This document shows, in pieces, positions 47,793 through 61,600 of a stretch of DNA of 64,000 nucleotides. Location of the stretch: the NCBI GenBank assembly GCA_963920705.1, contig OY987227.1:14673602-14737601 (forward strand). Reading direction: 5' to 3'. The notes under the pieces are model-generated. The model saw nothing but the letters and a program-made list of their open reading frames with translations. It had not been told where the DNA came from and did not search any database. The translations under genes and the position numbers were made by a program. Numbering within the stretch: position 1 is the stretch's first letter; every line of letters begins with the position of its first letter. This stretch comes from Odiellus spinosus (lineage: Eukaryota; Arthropoda; Arachnida; Opiliones; Phalangiidae).

Positions 47793-48372
47793 TTTCATTT
47801 CACAGATCGAACCTGACTGTTTCGTGAACAAACAATTCAAAACTCAATATTAGCCCAATCAGCGTGGCTTTTTTTTATAACTTCAAATTCTGCTATAAGT
47901 TCGTAATTCGTAAATTATCTTAGATAAATAAGAGTAAAAAGCGGGGGAAAAAAAGAAAAGTGACTAATGACTTCATTACCCATATCTCTCGCACTTAATC
48001 ACTTTTAAGACAGTGCAGTGTATAAAATAATAATATTTCTACAGACATTTTATTTTTAAACGGGTCCAGCGAATATTTAAACTTTTAATTTAATTAACCA
48101 AGCGCAACTGTATTATTTCTCACCATATGGTGTTAACCTTTAATATTTCCCACCAAAAAAATAAAGGTTGATAATACATTTCGTCTCAAGAAATGGTATA
48201 TATACTTCATAGTAATATGGTCAAGAAATTATCAAGTCTGCTCACGCGGAATAAGCCCTCACTCATCCGCGCGCGCCTACAAAAGACAGAACGTATCCGT
48301 GGGAATACTTGAGGGGATGGGCTCCCGAAATTGAGTTTTGGGTTGTATTGCCCGAGTACGCCGAAAAGAACC
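47793..48372. other. Unassigned stretch
   Basis: Nothing recognisable. Confidence 0.4.
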
Positions 48373-48394
48373 TTTTTTTTTTTTTTTTTTTTTT
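48373..48394. repeat. Poly(T) run of 22
   Basis: T run followed by a GC-rich segment (48400-48520). Read on the minus strand it would be an A tail after GGGGTTCGCGGGATTAAG, which is why a retroposed sequence was considered; no tRNA-like boxes at the right spacing confirm it. Confidence 0.9.
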
Positions 48395-50865
48395 CTTAAT
48401 CCCGCGAACCCCGTCAATCTTATGGCGGGAGTCTCGCGTGGGGAACCAGCTTTAATCTCTCTCAAGATTAAGGAGGGACGTTTGGGCCCCAAAAGCGGCA
48501 CCGCGTTAGAACCCCCGACGACGTAATAAATCGGGTGAGCGCTGACTAAAGAAAGATTGGCTCCTTGGTAAGGCTATAGCACGCTCCTATGTGACCTCCG
48601 ACCTAGGGAAAATGGACGCTTCTCCCGCGTTTTTATTTTTTTTATTTTTTGTTCTTTTTTGCGAGAAAGTGTGGTCTTGAATGGTCAAGAATGCGTTAAA
48701 GACCCCAATGGAATATACCTAAATATAACAAATTCCATAAACTGTATTGTTCTCACACCCCCCAAAAAAAAGTATTTCCTGAATTGTTTTTTTGTTTGCC
48801 CCCTGTAAAAGTGTTCCAGCCTGTTCGCTTTGGAGTTCAGAGCGAAGCCGACAACCAGGGTGAAATATTTTTTGCAATTTGCGCTGAAACGTCCGATATT
48901 TTGAAAACCAAAATTACTTGAGAGCTAAAATTACTTGGACATATATTCCAAATTAATTATAGTCTAGTGGAAAAATGTGTAAATTTCTAAAACAGTTTAA
49001 AAACAGATATTTTAATATTTTAAATACGTATTTATAATTTATTTAATCTTCATAAAGGTTCTAAGACCATTTGGATTGAAAATTCTGCTAGATTAAGAAG
49101 AATTAGGGACTTTTAACATAAAAATATTTTGGGCTTCAGATTCAGTAGCAAAAATGTAGAATTTCCGGCGTCACAAAGTCTTTATAAAATCTATAGTATT
49201 TAATTTAATGCACTTTATAACGCGTTTCAAAACGATCCAAATAAAACGTACGCTTGACCTATCAACCTCTACGTTGATTTTTCCCCATTTATTTCATCCG
49301 CTCCCCCACACTCCTTTTTCGTCTTTATTTCATTCTGGTTCTAAACTAACCTAAGCTGGGGCGTAATAATCCTTAATGTTAAATCATATAGATAAAAAAG
49401 TAGTTCGAAACGGTTTTTGGACAAGATTATCAAAATATATATAGGACTATATAGTATATATTCCATATAAGACAAAAATTTTGAGTCGGGGAAAAATTTC
49501 CCTATTTCACGGGTGCCTAGTTCGCGGGCGCCAAAAGCATCTGTACCATGGCCAAAAAGAAAATCCACCACGCGACTGCACGAAGGAAAACTGTGTGTGT
49601 TCAAATCGAAACGCGTGGAATATCTCCCAAAACGGTTCGCGTCAACCGTGTAGATCCTATAGCTAGCTAGAAAGAGAGTTCTAACAGTCAAAATTGTAGA
49701 AATATATCACGCGAGAGATTTTTCTATTACTTCCCCTCCTATCCTTTACCTCACTTTTCTACGTAACGTTTTCCATCTCTCCCCGATTTCATTCTTTTAG
49801 TCTCTCTTTAGCGCGGGAACCAAGTATGAATGAAGACATCTTCAGGGGGAAAAAGAGATAGCTCTAGTAAACGAACGTTCGAAGTAGAAATAAAACTTCA
49901 ATTGTCTCAGATAAGTTGAACAAACCATATTCGGGCAACCGTGTCGTATTAAGCGAATTTCCTTTAGAAGCGAGATAAACACGTTTAATAAATTCACTGT
50001 TTCGAGGCTTTCATTGTATTCAATTCATCGCGATGGATCATACGATGAACGTTAGACTTTTCCGAGAGCTGACTGGTACTGCACGGAGCGAGTTTCCAAT
50101 TCATATAGCTGCCGGGTATAATCCCCCCCCCCCCCGAGTTATTCTTGCAAAAGCAAATAAACCAGCAGAACCGCGCGAATGCAGGTGTTTTTGGCCATGC
50201 GAGGATTTAATAATAGAATATTTTAAAACTTTTCCCCCACCACACTGTATAACGGTTGCGTGCTAAGAAGGCATCAAAAATCCAGGCGTAAGAGTAAACT
50301 TTTCAATGTTGCGTAGTTTCTTTTAAAGATGGCGAGAAACTGATAAGCGTAGTTCAAGGGAAAATCTAGTTAATTTCATCTTTATTTCATAGCCCGTTAA
50401 AAGCTATAAACTATATACTTCTTATCTCTTCAGTTATTAATGAAAGTCTAGCTTTTCGCGTACTATCAAATAAAGGTGAGATGAAACGTAGAAAGGAGGA
50501 AAGGATTTCAATTTCATTCAAATTAACTTTGACGCCAGTTTATACACCGACGAAAAATCTATATATATATATTAAAACAAGCGCGCTTTTGTGGTTAGTT
50601 TACCTAAGGATCCTAAGCCTAAAACGCTATTACCAAGGCTTAGCTTTAATATAAAAGGAAACACTATTACAATCGACTACAGTATATAATAAAAATACGG
50701 AGACGCGTACTGTGATGGGCAATATAAAGGAGTTGTTATTTTATCCAAACAAAGCCGCCAACATATGAGCGCTAGAAGAAGAAGAAAAAACGTTTTAATC
50801 TTGGTTTATTACTGGTGCATATAAGCTTAGGCTCGCGAATAGCGCGTGATGATGGTACGGATTGT
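48395..50865. other. Unassigned stretch
   Basis: GC-rich at 48400-48520 and 49490-49670, with overlapping frames of up to 116 codons and no recognised domain. A 13-base C run is near 50126-50138. Confidence 0.4.
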
Positions 50866-50920
50866 AAACATGGCGGGGAGCTATTACTTCCGGTCGCTTC
50901 CGTTCCGTTACTTCCGGTTT
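50866..50920 (+). promoter_or_regulatory. ETS/YY1-like motif cluster, possible promoter
   Basis: AAACATGGCGGGG (YY1-like, AANATGGCGGC) is followed within 55 bases by ACTTCCGG twice and by the variants GCTTCCG and CGTTCCG, the ETS core. In animals these motifs cluster at TATA-less housekeeping promoters. The ATG at 50870 opens 43 codons on the plus strand to 51001, with no recognisable peptide. No downstream gene is seen, so this could also be a repeat. Confidence 0.35.
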
Positions 50921-53312
<2,392 letters not shown>

Positions 53313-53541
53313 TTAAAGGGAAACTTGGAGCTAAAAATAAAACCGCTTTTGAATTTATTTTCGACAATTTTAAATTTTTCAAGCAGTTTTTAGGCCCGTT
53401 TTAAGTTTGGTAAAATTTGAATTAAAAGTAAATATAAATTTCGACCAATCATATTATTTCAGCCTTCAACAGCACTTGTAATGCCCTGAGATTAAAAGAA
53501 TAGGCCGGCGTTTATGACCAAGGTCTTAGGCATCAAACGTT
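53313..53541 (+). mobile_element. Foldback MITE family B, left half
   Basis: TTAA|AGGGAAACTTGGAGCTAAAA, then a shortened first arm, AAGTTTGGTAAAATTTGAAT, TTTCAGCCTTCAACAGCAC, AATAGGCCGGCGTTTATGAC and CAAGGTCTTAGGCATCAAAC, where the match stops at the element centre. The second arm is lost. Confidence 0.75.
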
Positions 53542-54979
53542 GTCTTCTTTGTTTCTGAACAGAGAAACGAAAGAACTGACACGAAAACAACGACCTGGGA
53601 ATTTTCATTTAGTTTGAACGCGCCTTTAGATTCGAGCTTATTTCACTCTATAAATAAACTTGAACAATGCATGGTCTTCGTTGTTTACGCGAAGAAATGA
53701 AACTTATGTTTGTAAATCGAAATATTGATGTAGTTGGTCGAGAGCGTATCGTTTGACGTAGTTGAAGCAACGCGTTACCAAGCTTAAACGCTGTCGGGGG
53801 TTTCTTATGACGACTACCCAAGTGGTGTTTTCTATATTTATCCGTTTATATCACATCAATTGCTTCAAAACAAATGAACGCTTACGCTATATGGTTTTGA
53901 TATACAACCATATTCTTACTTTTACTTGGCTTATAGAATTCTATTCTCGGTAGTAGGGCCTTGGTCGGGATAAAGACAATGTTTTACTCGCTTCAATCCC
54001 CATAGGAATTTTTCTTTTCTATTTATTCCTTTTCATTTTGAATCTCTTCATCCGTCCGACTGTCCTTCCCATCTTCGGCTTAGGATGTTAGGATTCTTTC
54101 CCAACGCCAACCGGTCCCAAGTTCTTAATCTAAATCCAAATAAGAGTTTGATTCCATATGTAGACCGTGAAATTTTGCAAGTATATGTCACTTGAATTTA
54201 ATACATTGTATAAAAGTTCAAGACCAAAAATTAAATTATTATTACGTCATTATTGCGTTGAATATCGGTATTTCAAACTGGAAGTTTGACGTTGTATAAA
54301 TAATATTTATTTAGCGAAGACTAATGTTACATTTATACATCATGACGATATTTTCCCTAATCTGTTTAAAATTTCATATTTAGCGGGCCATCAAGAGATA
54401 GACTTCTTTTCATACGGTAAATCTGGTTGAGGGGAAGAATAGAGAGGAAGAAGTGGGGATTAAAAGGGATGGTGTCCTCTTGGGGACATGACTGGTGATA
54501 ATTCCCTCAAATATTCGGGTGTCGTTGGCATGACAACGTATATGTATGGATGAACTTAAGATCTCTCCAGTCTCTCTCTCAGCGCGCCCGTTCTCTCCTT
54601 ATTTCGTATTCCATCGAAACTAAGGGTATTGGAGTTAAGACACGCCTACTTATCCTCTACCGCGCGCTCTACTAGTACCGAGGACCTTTGATATATTATT
54701 AAAGGTAATTCCGAAATCCATCAGATAAATATAGACGTCGAAAGGATAGGAACTATAGTTCATTCCAACTCGATTTGGTAAAGGGTACGAAACTAGTCTG
54801 CCCGTTATTTCTATGATTTGTTTAATTATCTAAAGGGGTATAACAGTGTTTTAACTTTACATGTGTGGAAATACTGAATATATTAGCTTGTCTGGTTATA
54901 TTCTATTTAGATATTGTAATAAAATAATAGGTTAATTATTAAAAATAATTCTGCCATCAAAATAATATAATTTTAGTAC
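53542..54979. other. Unassigned stretch
   Basis: GC-richer at 54440-54680 without recognised motifs. Nothing else supported. Confidence 0.4.
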
Positions 54980-55095
54980 ACTTTTGAAAATATTAATAAA
55001 AAATTATTATCTCCCCGGTTAGTTACCGTGAGAAGGTAAATTACCGCGTAATTGTAGGTTTATAGTTTTCAAACGCGGTAGTTTTTGTCAAAGTC
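54980..55095. repeat. Dispersed repeat family G, eroded piece
   Basis: TAGTTACCGTGAGAAGGTAA and ATTACCGCGTAATTGTAGG are family G-type words, but the order is only loosely kept. Confidence 0.3.
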
Positions 55096-55118
55096 GGTTC
55101 CATATTCTAAAATATAAA

Positions 55119-55205
55119 TATATCGTATTAGAGTTTGAGTTTTGTTTGAATCCTCTTAAAGCTCACCCATTAGCTGTTGTTACCGACTGAATGTTATAGA
55201 ATCAC
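55119..55205 (+). repeat. Direct repeat S, copy 1
   Basis: TATATCGTATTAGAGTTTGAG, AATCCTCTTAAAGCTCA and TAGCTGTTGTTACCGACTG are repeated about 550 bases downstream at 55672-55751. Confidence 0.8.
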
Positions 55206-55671
55206 AAGTAAATCATCCTTCAAGTTTATAAAACGACATACTGCGGGTGACAATGAAGTGAGTCCTATTTTTCTCAGTTCATAATTTCACCCTAAGTATT
55301 CCGAAATTTGTACAGAAAGGCGGTGAGGTCCCGTATATTCTTTCTAGAGTAAATCAGAGTCGAAATCGTGACGGCAAGGCGAGACACGCTCCTTCGTTTC
55401 GCGAGATAGGGCAGAGTTGTCGGTAGATAAATTTTCACCCCCGTAAAGGTCTAGAAATTTCAGCGCGATATTATCACCTCCTACTTAGTTCAAATCTCAA
55501 CCGCTAGAGAGTGCAATTTCGAATATCGTATCTCGACCGTTTAAAGTTTTTGAATTTTTTTCCTCTCTCCTCGGGCGAAAGCTCTGACGACGAAACTTTC
55601 ATAATCACGTACCAGTCATAATATGCCTTGTTGTAAACTTGAAGCGTGATTTACCTGTGATATATCCGAGG

Positions 55672-55751
55672 ATATATCGGATTATAGTTTGAGTTTTGAA
55701 TCCTCTGAAAGCTCATGCACTAGCTGTTGTTACCGACTGTATGTATAGAAT
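55672..55751 (+). repeat. Direct repeat S, copy 2
   Basis: TATATCGGATTATAGTTTGAG, AATCCTCTGAAAGCTCA and TAGCTGTTGTTACCGACTG. Same orientation as copy 1. The 460 bases between are GC-richer than average. They show no frame and no terminal dinucleotides that would make the pair look like element ends. Confidence 0.8.
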
Positions 55752-56142
55752 GAAAAACACCCCCGGCCTTGTCGGCTCCGTATAAGGATTAACGTCCTGA
55801 ATTAGTTAAAGGATTTTCTATATATACATTTCTCCCTCGATCCATCTTTGGAATACCACTGATTTCTTCGAACAATAGCGATCTCTTTCCTTCTTTATTT
55901 AATTATTAGTCTAAAAAAAGTTCTTGGAAACTAGACAAATCTTAGGCCGATTTAAAATCTTAAAATCTAACAGGGCTAGAGGTAAATCTTTTTTTTTTTT
56001 TTCTACAACGAATTCTATATTAATATTTAATATTTTAAAGAGAGGGTGAAAGGAAGAATTTTTATTAATTTATCTGAAAATAAGACCTCGTGTTTATGAC
56101 TTGTTTAAAAAATCATTGATTCAGATTAGTGGTACTTTTAAT
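55752..56142. other. Unassigned stretch
   Basis: Nothing recognisable; T run near 55989-56002. Confidence 0.4.
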
Positions 56143-56564
56143 TTAAAGGGAGAATGCAATCTAACAACGAGTGATTTTTATATCGATTCCTTATCGTTTA
56201 AATAGGCCTAATCCACCACTAAAAATATTTACAAACAAATATTAAACTATAGGAATAAATTTGAAACTTACTCGGAAAATAGGCTTAGATGGGGTTCAAT
56301 AAGATCCTGAATTTCTTCGCATTGATGGGTCAATGATCAATCATAGAGAGTCCGCCTTGACGACTGGTCTTTGCTCATTGGTCGCTGATCCATCAATGTG
56401 AAGAAATTTAGGATCTATATTAATTCAGCTAAGCCTATTTTGAGGGCAAGTTTTAAATTTAAAGTTTAATATTTGTTTGTATTTTTTTACTGGTGAATTA
56501 GGCCTACTTAAACGATAAGGAATCGATTAAAAATCACTTTATTAGGTTGCATTCACCCTTTGAA
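56143..56564. mobile_element. Foldback MITE family A, copy 6, full length
   Basis: TTAA (56143-56146), AGGGAGAATGCAATCTAAC, CCTAATCCACCACTAAAA, AATAGGCTTAGATGGGGTTC, a loop with TTCTTCGCATTGATGGGTCA and its mirror GATCCATCAATGTGAAG, then TTCAGCTAAGCCTATTTTGA and the end TTAGGTTGCATTCACCCT with TTGA in place of TTAA. Both arms are whole. Confidence 0.88.
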
Positions 56565-57283
56565 TCGATAAAATATAATTTGTTCTTCATCCTCTCTTCA
56601 AATACTCCACGGATTTAAAGTTTCCAGTCTTATTCCCTAGGCCCCAAAATCCTGTATATAGATTTACCTTATTATTATTTAAATTTATCCTTTTAAAGGG
56701 TATTATACTAGATTAATAATTAAATTATTATTGATTTTCCAATATAAATTAATCATCCCCATCCTCTGTTTAATTTTTAAACGAATTTCATCAATATATT
56801 AAATTATCCAATGTTTGTCGTTCTTTGGAAAGAGAGTGAAGGGAGATGAAAATGATTAATTTCAAACTAGAGAGAAAGCTGAGGCGGAATGATACAGCGC
56901 AGAAGTATACCAGTTCTACAAACTGAACTTAAGCGGAAGAATAGCTTATTGATTGTATCCAACTAAATTTGCCTATATATTAATGTGAATTTTCCGTGTT
57001 TATACCATTAGGATGACATAGAGGATGACCGAAAGAGAAATTGACAAATATGATTTATAGAAACCTCTTTAAAGAGAGAATGAACTAATGATATTCTATC
57101 CATTAGTTATTCACTAAGAAATATTACAAATCAATTTTTAGGTACTACTAGGAATTTAGTAGATACATCGTTGATTCATCTACGGAGAGATTGAAACATG
57201 AGGTTGTAGGTGATTAGTAGCGATAGACCTTTTCGACATCCATTAATTGTATCCCTGATTCTGACCAATCCCTGCGTTTATCT
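56565..57283. other. Unassigned AT-rich stretch
   Basis: Nothing recognisable. Confidence 0.4.
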
Positions 57284-57606
57284 TTAAGGGGCGAATACAG
57301 CCCAATAACAAATTATTTTTATTGATTGCCTTGGGTCTAATTTACCTAAAAAGAAATATTAAACAAATATTAAATAAATCGTTCATGGAGATCCGAAATT
57401 TCTTCGCATTGAAGGGTCAGCGACCAATCGAATGTTATTGAAGTCTCATGGAGATCTCGCCTTAACGACGGGACTTTGCTCATTGTTCGTTGATCTTTCA
57501 TTGCGAAAAAATGCAATATCTCCATGAATCCAGCTAAGCCTATTTTCAGGTTAAGGTTTAAATTCATTTTTAGTGTTATATTTGTTTGGATTTTTTCTTA
57601 CTGGTG
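57284..57606. mobile_element. Foldback MITE family A, copy 7, diverged
   Basis: Start TTTAAGGGGCGAATACAG, shortened left arm, loop with TTCTTCGCATTGAAGGGTCA, GAGATCTCGCCTTAACGAC and its mirror, then CATGAATCCAGCTAAGCCTA and the right spacer up to TTACTGGTGG. The outer right end is missing. It lies about 720 bp from copy 6. Confidence 0.75.
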
Positions 57607-58070
57607 GGCGTGCCATTGCCATGAACGTCACACTTCCTATATGGAGTAAGCAAATTCACTGTCCCATTACCGAAATTGGAGGGAAAGGAGTTGAAAATAT
57701 CATTAGAGCGAATTGACCCAGAGTCGAATATTGACTGATAGAATCTACCTGTAGATTCTCAACCTCGAAACCGCCGCGGATGTATGGTTAGGATTACCAT
57801 TTCCTGTTCTATCTTTCTCTCGCGTGGGAGGAAAACCTCTAATCTGGAAGTCAGGAAAGGTTTAGGAGGACTTGATAGAGTCGAAGGTTTAAAGTTGGGG
57901 TGAAAAAGGAAAGTAGTCGCTTTTTTTACACGGAAGTTCAAACATTTTTGGCTATATATTGTTTAAATCCGAAATTAAAAATGCCTAACTCTCACATGCT
58001 AAACGTGGACCTCAATTTCCGAATAACAACAACGAAAATAGCGTAGGAAACGTTTTTGGTGTTAAAAATT
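57607..58070. other. Unassigned stretch
   Basis: A 60-codon minus-strand frame only; nothing recognisable. Confidence 0.4.
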
Positions 58071-58180
58071 AGCTATACGGTCACGCTAGTGACTAGCGTA
58101 TCCAAATCGATTTAAACGGTTAAAATCAAACCGATATTTAAACTTAGTTGTTACGGGTTTTCAATTCGTTTTATAACTTC
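58071..58180 (-). mobile_element. MITE family F, inverted end fragment
   Basis: AGCTATACGGTCACGCTAG, AAATCGATTTAAACGGT and AAAATCAAACCGATATTTAA match the reverse complement of 29975-30042, the right end of family F. The full F copy follows directly in the opposite orientation. Confidence 0.6.
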
Positions 58181-58181
58181 C

Positions 58182-58480
58182 CTCAAAAGCTGCGTTTATA
58201 CTAGTGGATTCAAACCGTTTCAAAATGTTTCGCTACAGTCGTGTGAACGGGAAACACGATACTATCTTCAATCGATTTGAATCGATTTCTTGAAACTCCT
58301 TCGGGAAGCAGTTTCAAACTGATTCGGCTTCAATAATCTACAGATAAAACTATAGTAAATCTATTTATGAAGATGATATTAGAATAGATGGCACTTAAAA
58401 CAATACCTAGCCATTTAAATATCGATTTTATTTTATCGATTGAAATCGATTATGGTACGCCAATGTGATCGTAGCTCAAA
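58182..58480 (+). mobile_element. MITE family F, near complete, with possible CTCAAA duplication
   Basis: Left end AGCTGCGTTTATACTAG; right end CCAATGTGATCGTAG. The body has TTCAAACCGTTTCAAAATG, GTCGTGTGAACGGGAAA and CTTCGGGAAGCAGTTTC as at 24123 and 29757. CTCAAA stands on both sides (58182-58187 and 58475-58480) and may be part of a decayed target duplication. Confidence 0.7.
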
Positions 58481-59503
58481 TTCCATGGTATAGGAGATTG
58501 TCTACCCTATTCTCTACGGTCGAAATTTTAACTATATTCTGTTTTGATCGTCAAGATTACTACCCAAAGGATCTTCAACAAAACATTATTAATCAATAAC
58601 TCAGTATTTTTAGGCTTAGTGCAGTTTAAAATTTAGTTGAAAGTTTTTATTTACCGGAACGAAAATTATTCAAAGTTACATATGTATATTTAAAATATTA
58701 TTAAATAAATTAACGAGGTTGCTACTTCATGGTTGAGTAAAACAGTTTGAAATAAACGTTTCTGGGGTCCATTTTCAATCCACTTATAATCTAATAAATT
58801 AGCAAACTAAATTTAATAATATTATAAGTTAATCCTCATGGTCCCATGGTCAATAAATGTGTAGAGGATTTTATACATGTACCTTTAAAGTTTTAAATAT
58901 GGATTAATTTAAGCAATTAAATATATCACATTTTCACCCACCCTTTACTGGGTAGATTTTCCCCTTTTCCAAACGGGACTTCATTCTACCCCCTAGCGGC
59001 GTCAAAGAGACTGATATTTCGAAATGCTTATATTTACTTAAAAGCTTCTACACAGTCGTGAATTCGTGATAGCATTAACGTGTGCAATATCAGCCCAACG
59101 CTATATGGTTGAACGGAACGGGGCATTATATCGTTAACCTCCCTTTGCCATAAGTTCCCGAAATGTTTAATCTTATTAGTTCGTATTTGTAACGGGGAGT
59201 TCGAGGCGAAATGGTCGACCAAATTTATTCTAAACATGTATATTATATATGTGTGTATAAGGCTGAACAAAGGAATTATACTTGTCATCATTCTTAATGG
59301 GAAATATCCATAATTTTAGATAATGTAAATTGTTTTTTATCATAATTAAAGGAGTCAATTTTTTTTTTAAGAGAAATAATATTATAAAAATAAATTTTAA
59401 ATATTTCTAATACTTTCTGGAAACTACTATCACTTAAACTGAGATTGAAACTTTATCATTTAGTCGAGGGCACCCATGGTAACGTTCGATTCGCCCAATA
59501 GGT
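58481..59503. other. Unassigned AT-rich stretch
   Basis: An 85-codon minus-strand frame without motif. TTTTTAGGCTTAGTGCAG at 58608-58625 is another AGGCTTAG word. Confidence 0.4.
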
Positions 59504-59835
59504 CATTCCATAAAAGTAAACAACAGCAGATTCTGAATAGAAACACTCTAGTGTCCGCAGTCTGTGTAAATAGTGAACGGAGGAAACACCACTCTTTGGA
59601 GAAATTTTGGAGTTGGGAATGGTGATAATATAGTCATGGGCAGCACGACTAAATTCCGTCCCTTTCTCCCCACTAAAAATATCGAGGAAGAGTCCAAATT
59701 ACTCGAGCCAGAGAGGGGTGATGACTTTTTTGGCTATTTTTAAGTAATGGGCTATGACGTAAAACAGGACCTTTTCTGATAGTATTAAGCTACTGGGCGT
59801 TGGTTATTTTTATGGCATAAAGTGATAGACTTTTG
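59504..59835 (+). mobile_element. Inverted-repeat DNA element D, copy 2 (left arm shortened)
   Basis: Starts within the arm at CATTCCATAAAAGTAAACAA and then jumps to GCAGATTCTGA, so most of the left arm is deleted. The body keeps AATAGTGAACGGAGGAA, AGAGTCCAAATTACTCGAGC and GGGGTGATGACTTTT. The right end is whole: CTGATAGTATTAAGCTACTG, GGCGTTGG, then TATGGCATAAAGTGATAGAC and TTTTG. With copy 1 it defines both ends of the family. Confidence 0.78.
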
Positions 59836-61260
59836 ATTGGAGCGATTCTCAATATTAGTAATTTACAATTAAACTTTCGTAATTGAAAACATTTCCATCA
59901 TATCGTAATTTGTTTTATATTTAAAAAAGTCTGAATTTGAATATTTTGGGTTGTTGTTAGAGTCCCCATCTATCATTAGCCCTTAAAAAAAGAACAAAAC
60001 ATGTTAGTAATTCTTTTGCGATTTGATCTTCATTGACCGCACGAAGAAACCCTTTTTCTTCTTACTGAACCTAGAAAATATATCTAAAAAAAAAGAGACA
60101 ATGTCAAATGCAGTTGACACAAAATATAAGTAAATGAACATGGGGAGGACTGGCCCCACCCCCTTTAATCCACTATTTGGTCCCTTACATAACTCCTCGC
60201 GCATTCTGGCTATCTTCTATCGAATCTTCGCGACGCGGCCTAAGTTAACCATTTTCATGGTATTGACGAGTTTACTCATTCGCAGCCTTTGCCTGTCTTA
60301 CCAACATCAAATGTTGCCGTAACTCTGTAGTAAGGAGCGCGCTTTCGATCGAAATAGTCTATATTAGTGTATTCAAAGGGAATTTGCAATAACTACATAC
60401 TTTTCCTAAGAGATTTATTATTGCGTATAAAGCCGCCACACTTTTGACCATATTGAAAACGGCTCTCGAACACTTCGTAAAGAAAATTCCCGACCCCTCG
60501 CGCGAGAGAAAAGTAGCGTAAATAGTCTGTTCCAGGCGGGAATATAAATTTTACCAGCAGTTTTTATACGTCAACTAAAATTCCCACGGAAAGCTTTGAG
60601 AAAACCCTCGAAAATATATATAAAAAAAATCTGGACAGTAAGGGCTCCAGGGATGGGAGAAAAATAAATTAATATCATTTTTTTCTGTCCGAGAGAAGAT
60701 GACATTCCGTATACTATGTTTAGTGTAGCTGTATACCGGGATTTCTTTGGTATGATGAAATTGATAAATCTGGTTGACCGCGGTCAAAAAATGTTGTTCA
60801 ATCCTCTTCTTTGGCTTTACACGATGCCACACTGCCAAATTTTTCTAGATTTAAACAATTTATAGATAGGCATAGTTTACAAACGAGCGAAGACTATAGC
60901 GGAGTAATACACGATATTAAAAATAAAGGAGAATAACATCTCTCTAATGATTTGAAAGTTCAAAACTAATTCTTATAGATATCGTCTTCTTAGAGACAAA
61001 AACATTTCGGTTTGTACTGTACTGCAATCTAAAATTGACGTAAGGGATTGGGAAAGATGTATAGAGAGAGAAAGAAAGGAAAAAATGAAATTGTCTCTTG
61101 GGTTTCCCCTTCTGGTGGCTGTCTTTTTTTTACGCCGTGCTGTACGTACAAAAAATGAGGAAATCAATTTTTGAGAAAATACCCGATTGATTGGCTTAAG
61201 AGCCCGGTGGTTTGAGAAGAAAGGGGGGACTGATGGTATGATTGGATAGTTTGGGAAAGA
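59836..61260. other. Unassigned stretch
   Basis: Frames of 60-87 codons on both strands without recognised motif. Nothing supported. Confidence 0.4.
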
Positions 61261-61600
61261 ATTGGTCAGGGGGCGTCCACGATCAATCGAAGTTGAGGGT
61301 CGACGGCGCAGGTGCGGTCTTGTCCTTCTCGTCCATCGGTTTTACGAGGAGGAGCGCGCGAAACTTCGATCTCCAATCTTGATCGGTTTCTGCAACGGAG
61401 TAAAACCCTTTTTCCGCTCTCTTCTCTCTTACTCTTTCTCTCTGTGGATACGGCGTTCGGAAGACAGCGTCGACGCTGTTCGATCATTGATACTTCCAAC
61501 CCTCCCCCGCACCTATCTCTTTCTCCTCTCTCTCTGGAAAATCTCTTAGTGTCTGGCATCTCTATCTCCGATGTCCTCCGTATCTACCTTGACGTTTGAC
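61261..61600. other. GC-richer, CT-rich island
   Basis: Base composition rises sharply and three frames (two plus, one minus) stay open for about 95 codons over the same bases, as expected when stop-rich AT sequence is missing. A CT-rich tract (TCTCTTCTCTCTTACTCTTT type) lies at 61418-61442. No peptide is convincing. A promoter, 5' UTR or simple-sequence origin are all possible. Confidence 0.35.

Noticed and set aside
48373-48520. Possible retroposed sequence with A tail on the minus strand
   Set aside because: Only the T22 run and a GC-rich neighbour suggest it; no target duplication, Pol III boxes or parent gene recognised.
49341-49691. 116-codon minus-strand frame and its plus-strand shadow
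   Set aside because: Both strands open over the same GC-richer bases; no recognisable motif in either peptide.
61262-61599. Three overlapping ~95-codon frames
   Set aside because: Open because of local base composition and a CT-rich tract; peptides are low-complexity Arg/Ser/Leu without known features.
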